Below are positions 8,537 to 14,966 of a DNA stretch of 64,000 nt, piece by piece. The notes under the pieces are model-generated. The model was not told where the DNA came from and made no database searches. It saw only the letters and a program-made list of their open reading frames with translations. Where the stretch lies: the NCBI GenBank assembly GCA_016713565.1, contig JADJOX010000007.1, positions 672,501 through 736,500 of the forward strand, written 5' to 3'. Source of the stretch: Ignavibacteriota bacterium. GTDB taxonomy: Bacteria; Bacteroidota; Ignavibacteria; Ignavibacteriales; Melioribacteraceae. Made by a program: the position numbers and the translations under genes. The first letter of the stretch is position 1. Every line of letters starts with the position of its first letter.

Positions 8537-9853
8537 ATGATGTTTTGGATAGAAATAATTATCGGGATTCTGCTAATAATTATCATTATTATGCAAATTC
8601 TAAGTTATATAAAAATTAACAAACAAAATCTTACTGAAACGGAAACTAATATATTTCAAAAACTTGAATCTATTAACTCCGAATTGGACAATGATATAGA
8701 AAATGAATTTAAGAGAAACAGAGAAGAAAATCTGCAAAGTTCCAAATTAGTAAGAGAAGAAGTAGGAAACTCAGTAAGACATTTGGGTGAAACACTTTCC
8801 AATAGAATAAGAGACATTTCCGAAAGGCAAAAAGATCAATTGGATATTGTTGAAAACAGAATGCAAAAATTAATACTGACAAATGAAGAAAAATTTGATA
8901 AGCTGAAAGATCAGGTTTCCAAACAGTTATCGGAAATACAGGAAAAAAATGAAAAGAAATTGGAAGAAATGAGAAATACGGTTGATGAAAAACTTCATTC
9001 CACTTTAGAAAAAAGGCTGGGCGAATCATTTAAGCTTGTAAGCGATAGATTGGAATTGGTTCATAAAGGTTTGGGTGAAATGCAGAATCTCGCTATTGGT
9101 GTCGGCGATCTTAAAAAAGTACTTTCAAACGTAAAAGACCGAGGAACTTGGGGAGAAATTCAGCTTGGAACTTTGCTAGAACAAATTTTAACTCACGATC
9201 AATACGAAAAAAATGTTAAAACAAAAGCAGGAAGCAACGCCTTGGTTGAATTCGCGATTAAACTTCCGGGTAAAAATAATCTTTCAAGCGATATTGTCTG
9301 GCTGCCAATAGACGCAAAATTTCCATTAGAAGATTATCAAAGATTAATTTTAGCGAGAGAAAAAGCCGATTTGCCTTTGATTGATGAAAGTCTGAAAAAA
9401 TTAGAAAAAAGTATTAAAGATGCGGCAAAAGATATCTCCACCAAATATTTGGATCCGCCGAATACAACTGACTTTGCGTTTATGTTTCTGCCTATGGAAA
9501 GTCTTTACGCTGAGGTTTTAAGTTTGCCTGGCTTATTTGATACGGTTCAAAGAGAATATAAAGTTACAATTGCCGGACCCGCGAATTTTGTAGCAGTATT
9601 AAACAGTCTGCAAATGGGATTTAGAACATTGGTAATTGAAAAAAGATCGAGCGAAGTTTGGAAGTTATTGAGTATTGTAAAAACCGAATTTTCTAAGTTT
9701 GGCGATCTATTGGAAAATACACAAAAAAAATTAGATCAGGCCAGTCAATCAATTGGCGACGCGTCGCGTAAAACAAGAACAATAGAAAGGAAATTAAGAG
9801 ATGTTCAAGTTTTACCCTCCGCGGAAAATCAAATGGATTTGCTGGATGAATAA
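8537..9853 (+). CDS. rmuC: DNA recombination protein RmuC
   Basis: RmuC is a membrane-tethered protein of the PD-(D/E)XK nuclease-like fold that limits DNA inversions. This 438-residue version has an N-terminal membrane helix (about 3-26), a long charged coiled coil (about 40-175) and the RmuC domain (about 190-420) with LKKVLSNVKDRGTWGE, LPIDAKFPLEDYQRL, TTDFAFMFLPMESLYAEVL and GPANFVAVLNSLQMGFRTL. The last hundred residues include RKTRTIERKLRDVQVLP, the usual family ending. The start ATG follows AAAAGGTAA, a reasonable ribosome site. A GC-rich stem-loop follows about 50 nt after the stop. Confidence 0.93.
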   Translation: MMFWIEIIIGILLIIIIIMQILSYIKINKQNLTETETNIFQKLESINSELDNDIENEFKRNREENLQSSKLVREEVGNSVRHLGETLSNRIRDISERQKDQLDIVENRMQKLILTNEEKFDKLKDQVSKQLSEIQEKNEKKLEEMRNTVDEKLHSTLEKRLGESFKLVSDRLELVHKGLGEMQNLAIGVGDLKKVLSNVKDRGTWGEIQLGTLLEQILTHDQYEKNVKTKAGSNALVEFAIKLPGKNNLSSDIVWLPIDAKFPLEDYQRLILAREKADLPLIDESLKKLEKSIKDAAKDISTKYLDPPNTTDFAFMFLPMESLYAEVLSLPGLFDTVQREYKVTIAGPANFVAVLNSLQMGFRTLVIEKRSSEVWKLLSIVKTEFSKFGDLLENTQKKLDQASQSIGDASRKTRTIERKLRDVQVLPSAENQMDLLDE

Positions 9854-9903
9854 TTTTTATAATACTAATGTTAAACGATATTTGTTTTATGATAAATTTT
9901 AAT

Positions 9904-9928
9904 TGCTGCTGCCTTAATAACAGCAGCA
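9904..9928. terminator. Stem-loop downstream of rmuC
   Basis: The arms tgctgctg (9904-9911) and cagcagca (9921-9928) can pair perfectly over 8 bp around a 9-nt loop. It is one of the few GC-rich structures in this AT-rich region and lies between the rmuC stop and the end of a minus-strand T9SS tail remnant. No T-run follows on either strand, so an intrinsic terminator is only a possibility. Confidence 0.35.
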
Positions 9929-9948
9929 GCTTAGTGATTTGGGAATAG

Positions 9949-10191
9949 TTATTTTAACAGCATCAATTTTATAGTTTTCGCAAAATTCATATTTTCTTTT
10001 TCAAGTGACTTTGCGTTAAACTTTAATAAATAAAAACCGCTTGTAACTTTATCACTGCAATTGTTTGTACCGATCCATTCAAATTCATTACTTCCGGAAG
10101 TTTTTGATATTTCACCAAAACTTTTAATCTCTCTTCCCAAAATATCGAAAATAGTCGCTTCAAAATTTTGAATTATAAGGTAAATTGTACT
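9949..10191 (-). pseudogene. Orphan T9SS type A sorting-tail remnant
   Basis: About 80 codons on the minus strand read as the last part of a Por-type C-terminal sorting domain: ATIFDILGREIKSFG, then NEFEWIGTNN, TSGFYLLKF and the terminal KTIKLMLLK. A stop codon at 10192-10194 closes the frame just upstream. The NFPNPFNP start of the domain and any passenger protein are missing. No good start codon exists (only a TTG at 10140 inside the domain). It looks like the decayed 3' end of a secreted-protein gene, with the rest deleted. A genuine short expressed peptide is unlikely but not excluded. Confidence 0.7.
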
Positions 10192-10245
10192 TTATTTTTA
10201 GTTAATATTTTGGCCTTGTAATTATATTTACTTACAAATTTTTGT

Positions 10246-10283
10246 TTTTCATTTTTACTTTTCATTTTTGGCTTTTCATTTTT
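10246..10283. repeat. Short degenerate tandem repeat, three copies of ttttcattttt
   Basis: The 11-mer ttttcattttt occurs exactly three times at 10246-10256, 10259-10269 and 10273-10283, separated by ac and ggc. It lies between the T9SS remnant and the LiaF-like operon. It may be slippage-prone low-complexity DNA left after gene decay. No function is apparent. Confidence 0.6.
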
Positions 10284-10481
10284 AAAATTCACTTCTCACG
10301 TTTTGAGATTTTTAAACCTATTCACTTTGTTTAGATGAATATTTTTACGTAATGTGAGCTAATAAGTCACCTTACAAAACTAAGAGAAAACCTCGGAGGT
10401 TTGGCATTTTGCATAACATTTGTTAATTATATTTTTTCAAAATTATTTTGAAAAAAATTTTTATATTCAAATAAATTATAC

Positions 10482-10511
10482 TTACCGAAAAAAAACTTCC
10501 ATTCACCGATA
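10482..10511. promoter_or_regulatory. Candidate LytTR operator: two direct repeats 21 bp apart
   Basis: The 9-mers ttaccgaaa (10482-10490) and tcaccgata (10503-10511) match at 7 of 9 positions and start 21 bp apart, two turns of the helix. LytTR-type regulators are known to bind pairs of imperfect ~9-bp direct repeats with about this period. The pair lies 66-95 bp before the operon that encodes a LytTR regulator. AT-rich -10-like hexamers (taaata at 10533) follow at a distance that would place the second repeat next to the -35 region. Autoregulation is inference. Apart from this site, I see nothing else definite between 10284 and 10576. Confidence 0.42.
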
Positions 10512-10576
10512 AGTATTTAGTCAAACAAATTTTAAATAATAAATTTCATTCAGCAATTTGAAAATTTGAGGTTTAT

Positions 10577-11296
10577 ATGAATACTCCTGGAAATAACACA
10601 ACAGCAAGAATAATTTTGGGTGCAATTTTAGTTGTACTTGGAACACTATTTCTACTTGACAATTATGGGTTTCTGAATTTTTCATTACCCAATGTTATTT
10701 TTGAATGGGAATACATTTTAATAGGAATTGGAATTTACCTTTTAACAACGAGTAAAAATAAAACAGCGGGAATAATTCTTTTAACAATCGGTTTATTTAA
10801 TTTAATTCCCGAATTTTGGCCGCTAATCCTTGTAGCTTTAGGAATTTATATCATACTTAAAAGAAATCCCGCCAAGCAAGTAAATAATTTACAAGTTGAA
10901 CTTGACGCGGACGGAAAGGAAATTAATTCATCGCAGACTATAAATTCCAACTACAATAATAGTGTTGACGATGTATCGATATTCGGCGGCGGAACTAAAA
11001 GAATCGCCTCCACAAATTTTACCGGCGGGAAATTAACCGCTATATTCGGCGGCTCTGACATTCATTTAGAAAACTGCCTATTAGCCAAAGGCAAAAATGA
11101 TTTAGATATTTTCGCGATGTTCGGCGGATATACAATTTATGTACCTCAGGATTGGAACGTAATTATTGACGTTGTTCCAATATTCGGAGGATTCTCCGAC
11201 AAAAGAATTAAAGATCCCAACAGAGTTTATGAAGAAGATAAAATTTTGGTAATACGCGGACTTGTACTTTTTGGCGGCGGCGAAGTTAAATTTTAG
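10577..11296 (+). CDS. LiaF-like membrane protein (DUF5668 plus LiaF C-terminal domain), copy 1
   Basis: The 239-residue protein has four short hydrophobic segments in its first 100 residues (AARIILGAILVVLGTLFLL-like, ILIGIGIYLL, AGIILLTIGLF, PLILVALGIYIIL), a polar linker, and a C-terminal beta-repeat domain with recurring FGG motifs (SIFGGG, AIFGGSD, AMFGGY, PIFGGF, VLFGGGE). This is the layout of LiaF, which in Firmicutes inhibits the LiaRS envelope-stress system. Here it is followed by a paralogue (20-nt gap), a LytS-type kinase and a LytTR regulator. It may sense membrane damage for that pair, which is inference. The start ATG follows TTTGAGGTTT. Confidence 0.82.
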   Translation: MNTPGNNTTARIILGAILVVLGTLFLLDNYGFLNFSLPNVIFEWEYILIGIGIYLLTTSKNKTAGIILLTIGLFNLIPEFWPLILVALGIYIILKRNPAKQVNNLQVELDADGKEINSSQTINSNYNNSVDDVSIFGGGTKRIASTNFTGGKLTAIFGGSDIHLENCLLAKGKNDLDIFAMFGGYTIYVPQDWNVIIDVVPIFGGFSDKRIKDPNRVYEEDKILVIRGLVLFGGGEVKF

Positions 11297-11316
11297 TAAA
11301 AAATTGCGGGTTAAAA

Positions 11317-12012
11317 ATGAACAAAGGCACAAATAATTCAAACGGCAGAGTAGTTTTAGGAGCATTATTAATTGTATTCGGCATTATATTTTTTATGAAT
11401 AATTTTGAATTTGAGATGTTTAACATAGATTTATTATCCTGGCCGGTAATAATTTTTATACTTGGAATTTTTGTGTTCTTAAAAGACAAAACTTCGATTT
11501 TTGGAATTATTTTAATGTTGGTCGGCGGTTTAAATATTTTAACAAAATTCTTCGATATTTCAATCAGATCGTTTTTATATGAATTTTGGCCGTTCCTTTT
11601 AATAATTCTCGGAATTTATTTCGTTTTCAAAAAATCCAATAAACATCAAATTTCCGATCATGAATTTGTTGAATCAAATGAATACTTAGTCGATATTTTT
11701 ACAATTATTGGTGAAACTCACAAAGTAATTAAAACCAACAGATTTCTCGGCGGAAAGATAAGTTCAATTCTTGGTGAAACTCAAATTGATTTGAGAAACA
11801 GCAAACTTGCCGAAGGAAAAATTGAACTTGATACATTAACGATGTTCGCGTCCACAGAAATTCACATTCCATCGGACTGGAAAGTGTTTATAAAAACAAC
11901 TACTATTTTCGGAGGATTTGAAGATTTACGAAGTCCTACATTAAATTCTGAATCTACAAACATTTTGATTATTAAAGGTTTGGTTCTTTTTGGCGGCGGA
12001 GAAATTAAATAA
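11317..12012 (+). CDS. LiaF-like membrane protein, copy 2
   Basis: This 231-residue paralogue of the preceding protein begins almost the same way (GRVVLGALLIVFGIIFFMNN) and ends the same way (IIKGLVLFGGGEIK). It has several short membrane segments in the first 110 residues and a beta-repeat C-terminal domain. Several of the FGG motifs are replaced (ILGETQ, TMFAST), so the copies have diverged in their putative ligand-facing repeats. Spacing is 20 nt after copy 1 and 12 nt before the kinase. The pair arose by tandem duplication. Its role as a sensor or inhibitor of the kinase is inferred from LiaF only. Confidence 0.82.
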   Translation: MNKGTNNSNGRVVLGALLIVFGIIFFMNNFEFEMFNIDLLSWPVIIFILGIFVFLKDKTSIFGIILMLVGGLNILTKFFDISIRSFLYEFWPFLLIILGIYFVFKKSNKHQISDHEFVESNEYLVDIFTIIGETHKVIKTNRFLGGKISSILGETQIDLRNSKLAEGKIELDTLTMFASTEIHIPSDWKVFIKTTTIFGGFEDLRSPTLNSESTNILIIKGLVLFGGGEIK

Positions 12013-12024
12013 CAAAGAAATTTT

Positions 12025-13071
12025 ATGATAAATCCATTTGTAAAAAATGTTAAGAGTTTTTCAATTTATCTGATTATTTGGATATTTATTTTTCTGCTTC
12101 ACTCGAGCATTTTATACTTTGTAATAAATTTGCCTCTTAAAATCTGCTTGATCGACAGTGTAATATTCAATTTTGTTTTTCTTGCAATTGGCATAAGTCT
12201 TTGGTATCCAACAAAATTCACTTCCTTTGAAAATTTTTCGGTTTTGAAAATTGTAACAAATCACATTACGGCCGCTTTTATTACATCTGGAATTTGGATT
12301 GCCGTTGGTTATTTTATTACCTCTCAAATTTTTATAAGCAATTTTGATTATTTGAAATTTCTTTTTGCTTCATTGGTTTGGAGATTTTTTATAGGCATGT
12401 TTTATTATTTTATTATTGTTTCATTAAATTACATAATAATATATTACAACAATTTTCAAGAAAAAGTACTAAAAGAAGCTGAATTAAAAAGTCTTGTAAA
12501 AGAAGCTGAATTAAAAAGTCTTAAATACCAGATAAATCCGCACTTTATTTTTAATTCATTAAATTCAATAAGCGCGCTTACAATTTCGGAACCGGAACAC
12601 GCGAGAGAAATGACAATTAATCTTTCGACATTTTTGCGCAAAACACTCAGCAATAATGAAAATCAAAAAAGTAAATTGTGCGATGAACTGAAAAACGCAA
12701 AACTTTATTTGGAAATTGAAAAAATAAGATTTGGCGATAAATTTAATTATACTGAAAACATATCTTCCGGATGTATGGAACTTGAAGTTCCCAATATGAT
12801 ACTTCAGCCGATTTTTGAAAACGCGATTAAACACGGTGTTTATGAAAGTATTGAGCCGGTAACAATTAATTTTAAGTGTGAAGAACAGCTTGAATATATG
12901 AAAATTACCATCACTAATAATTATGATGTTGAAGCCGTTTCTCGCAAAGGTGAAGGAATAGGATTGAGCAATATTCAAAGCCGTTTGCGAATGATTTATA
13001 ATCAAGAAAATTTAATTAAGTTTTCTAAGAATGACGGAATTTATACTGTAACAATTTTTATCCCATTGTAA
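12025..13071 (+). CDS. LytS/YehU-type sensor histidine kinase
   Basis: The 348-residue kinase has about four membrane helices in residues 12-140, no large external domain, then a short signalling helix and the His_kinase/HATPase region. The phospho-acceptor is His173 in QINPHFIFNSLN. The N box is PIFENAIKHG (about 262-271) and the G box is GEGIGLSNIQSRL (about 309-321). With the 13102 LytTR regulator it makes a two-component pair. Lacking its own sensor domain, it may take its signal from the two LiaF-like proteins encoded just upstream. Its signalling helix contains a nearly perfect tandem duplication, listed separately. The family is certain; the stimulus is unknown. Confidence 0.93.
   Translation: MINPFVKNVKSFSIYLIIWIFIFLLHSSILYFVINLPLKICLIDSVIFNFVFLAIGISLWYPTKFTSFENFSVLKIVTNHITAAFITSGIWIAVGYFITSQIFISNFDYLKFLFASLVWRFFIGMFYYFIIVSLNYIIIYYNNFQEKVLKEAELKSLVKEAELKSLKYQINPHFIFNSLNSISALTISEPEHAREMTINLSTFLRKTLSNNENQKSKLCDELKNAKLYLEIEKIRFGDKFNYTENISSGCMELEVPNMILQPIFENAIKHGVYESIEPVTINFKCEEQLEYMKITITNNYDVEAVSRKGEGIGLSNIQSRLRMIYNQENLIKFSKNDGIYTVTIFIPL
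12470..12522 (+). repeat. 27-bp tandem duplication inside the LytS signalling helix
   Basis: A 26-bp sequence at 12470-12495 recurs without mismatch at 12497-12522 (period 27 bp). It encodes two back-to-back nine-residue units KEAELKSLV and KEAELKSLK between the last membrane helix and the phospho-acceptor histidine. The identity at the DNA level points to a recent duplication. Nine residues is not a multiple of a heptad, so each copy would rotate the coiled-coil register. Confidence 0.9.
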
Positions 13072-13101
13072 TAATTTTATTGAATAAATTTTGGAATAAT
13101 T

Positions 13102-13854
13102 ATGAATGAACAAATTTCAGTCCTCATTATTGATGATGAAAAACTCGCGCGTGATATTGTAAAAAAATACCTTCAGCAAAATGATAAAGTTAAAATTCTT
13201 GGCGAATGCACAAATGGATTTGAAGGTATTAAAAGCATTAATGAACTTAAACCGGATTTGATTTTTCTTGATATTCAAATGCCGAAAATTACGGGTTTTG
13301 AAATGATAGAATTGTTGGATGAAAAACCGCAGATAATTTTCACAACCGCATTTGATCAATACGCAATAAAAGCTTTTGAAGTTAACGCGACTGATTATTT
13401 ATTAAAGCCGTTTTCACTTGAGAGATTTAACGAAGCGCTCAACAAAGCAATAGATAGAATATTAAGAAACGACAAAGAAAAAATTGATTACGACAGCCTA
13501 ATTTCAAAAGTAAATGAATCTCCCAATTCAGTTAACCGAATTGTAGTAAAGACAAATCAGAAAATTATAATTATACCTGTAGAAAAAATATTTTACCTAG
13601 AAGCTCAAGATGATTATGTAATGATTCATTCGGAATTAGGAAATCATTTGAAACAGCAAAGAATGAAGTTTTACGAAGAACATTTAAATACTGATGAATT
13701 TATTCGAGTTCATCGATCTTATATTGTAAATATAAATGAAGTAAAACAAGTAGAACTTTTTGAAAAAGAATCTTATAAAGTGTCGTTGAAAAACGGCGAG
13801 AAAATTCCCGTAAGCAAAAGCGGATATTCACGTTTAAAAGAATTGATGAAGTAA
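13102..13854 (+). CDS. LytTR-family response regulator
   Basis: The 250-residue protein has a receiver domain (residues 4-120) with the acidic pair D11-D12, phosphorylation site Asp57 in IFLDIQMP, a TTAFDQYA switch segment and Lys102 in LLKPF. A LytTR DNA-binding domain follows (about 148-250) with KIFYLEAQDDYVMIH, FIRVHRSYIVNI and PVSKSGYSRL. It lies 30 nt after the LytS-type kinase and is surely its partner. LytTR proteins bind pairs of direct repeats, and a candidate pair lies upstream of this operon at 10482-10511. Apart from autoregulation, its targets are not visible. Confidence 0.94.
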   Translation: MNEQISVLIIDDEKLARDIVKKYLQQNDKVKILGECTNGFEGIKSINELKPDLIFLDIQMPKITGFEMIELLDEKPQIIFTTAFDQYAIKAFEVNATDYLLKPFSLERFNEALNKAIDRILRNDKEKIDYDSLISKVNESPNSVNRIVVKTNQKIIIIPVEKIFYLEAQDDYVMIHSELGNHLKQQRMKFYEEHLNTDEFIRVHRSYIVNINEVKQVELFEKESYKVSLKNGEKIPVSKSGYSRLKELMK

Positions 13855-13888
13855 TTTTATTAAAATGAATTGTAAATGAGACTATTGG

Positions 13889-13915
13889 AATTAATTCTAT
13901 TCTAACGAATTAATT
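13889..13915. terminator. Weak AT-rich stem-loop between convergent genes
   Basis: Arms aattaattc (13889-13897) and gaattaatt (13907-13915) can pair over 9 bp with a 9-nt loop. It sits 35 nt after the LytTR stop and overlaps the stop of the convergent lipoprotein gene. With a single G-C pair it is weak, so a bidirectional terminator role is tentative. Confidence 0.35.
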
Positions 13916-14848
13916 AGAACTGCCGACTTGTAAAACTTCTTTAGTCAATTCGTTTTGTACAAATGATATTATATACAAATTTTCCTTGTTCCAATGAGGA
14001 TCAACCAAAGTAAATTCGGCAAATTTTGCCCGTCCTCTTTCTGATATTGACGAAAGTGATTTTCCGTTAAAATCCGGTATAAATTTTCGCAACACATATT
14101 TTGCAGTTGGCAAAGAAGTATCAGCCGTAACCTCTTTTTCTATCAACGCGTTTCTCAAAACAAGCGAGTTAAAATCTGTCGCGTGCATATCAAAAACATC
14201 AACAAAAACATTTATATGCATGCCGTTCCCTTGTACTAAACTATCTCTAACCTCAATTTCCAGATTTGTATTTTTGTTTAATTCGGTTTTAATGTCATTA
14301 TTGAAATCATAAGATAATTTCCCATCTGCCGTAACTGCCGGGATATTTAAAATATCGTAATAATCACCGCGGGCAATCATTCCGTTCCAAAAGTCATAGT
14401 AAAATATTTCATCGTAATTTGGGTAATCCGCTGGGTAATTAATTATAATAATCCTATTATCTTTAAGCGGATTAATTTTCGTTATTGTTTTTTCTATATC
14501 ACATGTATCGCAGAAAGAATATGAAAAAAGTTCTATGAATACATTTTTTATCAATTTATTTTCTTCGAGTGTAAATTCCTCGGTAATAAGTTTATTTTTA
14601 TTTATTGGTACATCTCTTTCTTCGGAAAAATAATTTTTTTTAGCTACTTTTATTCTGTAAGTAACAGCCAATAACTCTAAAGTATCCGGTGTAAATTTGC
14701 CGGTAAAAGTTCCGTCAATATAAATTTCCGATCTATCAATATTTGATTTTACCAAAATTCTTCCATTTCCGGTTGTTGTTTCGGAAGGCAGTTCGGAACG
14801 GCAAGAATAAAAAAATACTATAAATAATAACAAAATTATTTTTTTCAT
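13910..14848 (-). CDS. Lipoprotein with PEGA domain and Omp28/thioredoxin-like region
   Basis: The 312-residue protein starts with a lipoprotein-type signal ending at Cys16 (FVFFYSC, a relaxed lipobox). Residues about 28-96 form a PEGA domain (GRILVKSNIDRSEIYIDG, then DTLELLAVTYRIKVAKKNY), a beta-sandwich common in surface proteins. The rest resembles Omp28-related proteins, with a CDTC pair at Cys113/Cys116 in FSYSFCDTCD and a thioredoxin-like IIINYPADYP strand. It probably sits in the outer membrane or periplasm. The CxxC could be redox active, but this is not shown. It is a single gene, convergent with the LytTR operon and divergent from the aldehyde dehydrogenase. Confidence 0.72.
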   Translation of the reverse strand: MKKIILLLFIVFFYSCRSELPSETTTGNGRILVKSNIDRSEIYIDGTFTGKFTPDTLELLAVTYRIKVAKKNYFSEERDVPINKNKLITEEFTLEENKLIKNVFIELFSYSFCDTCDIEKTITKINPLKDNRIIIINYPADYPNYDEIFYYDFWNGMIARGDYYDILNIPAVTADGKLSYDFNNDIKTELNKNTNLEIEVRDSLVQGNGMHINVFVDVFDMHATDFNSLVLRNALIEKEVTADTSLPTAKYVLRKFIPDFNGKSLSSISERGRAKFAEFTLVDPHWNKENLYIISFVQNELTKEVLQVGSSN

Positions 14849-14915
14849 ATTTAAATAAATTATTTATTAAGCAAATAAACAATAAATATAATAAGTTGAT
14901 AATGTATTTAAGTGG

Positions 14916-14944
14916 TTGCTAAAAAAAATCAATGTAAGTATATT
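14916..14944 (+). promoter_or_regulatory. Candidate sigma-70 promoter for the aldehyde dehydrogenase
   Basis: TTGCTA (14916-14921, 4/6 to TTGACA) and TATATT (14939-14944, 5/6 to TATAAT) are separated by exactly 17 bp. The -10 lies 22 nt before the ATG, which would give a very short leader. AT-rich DNA yields chance matches, so this is a moderate call. It assumes sigma-70-like recognition in this lineage. Confidence 0.38.
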
Positions 14945-14966
14945 ATGACATTAAAATGAGCTGAAA

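Noticed and set aside
10140..10260. Extension of the T9SS remnant further upstream on the minus strand
   Set aside because: An in-frame stop at 10192-10194 ends the matching frame, and the frame open above it (Lys/Asn-rich, from the AAAAATGAAAA repeats) does not resemble a protein domain.
10246..10283. CRISPR-like array or recombination repeats in the rmuC-LiaF interval
   Set aside because: Only three 11-bp AT-rich copies at 13-14 bp spacing, with no spacers; this is low-complexity sequence.
12565..13005. 146-codon open frame on the minus strand opposite the LytS-type kinase
   Set aside because: Antisense to the kinase catalytic region; no start signal and no domain.
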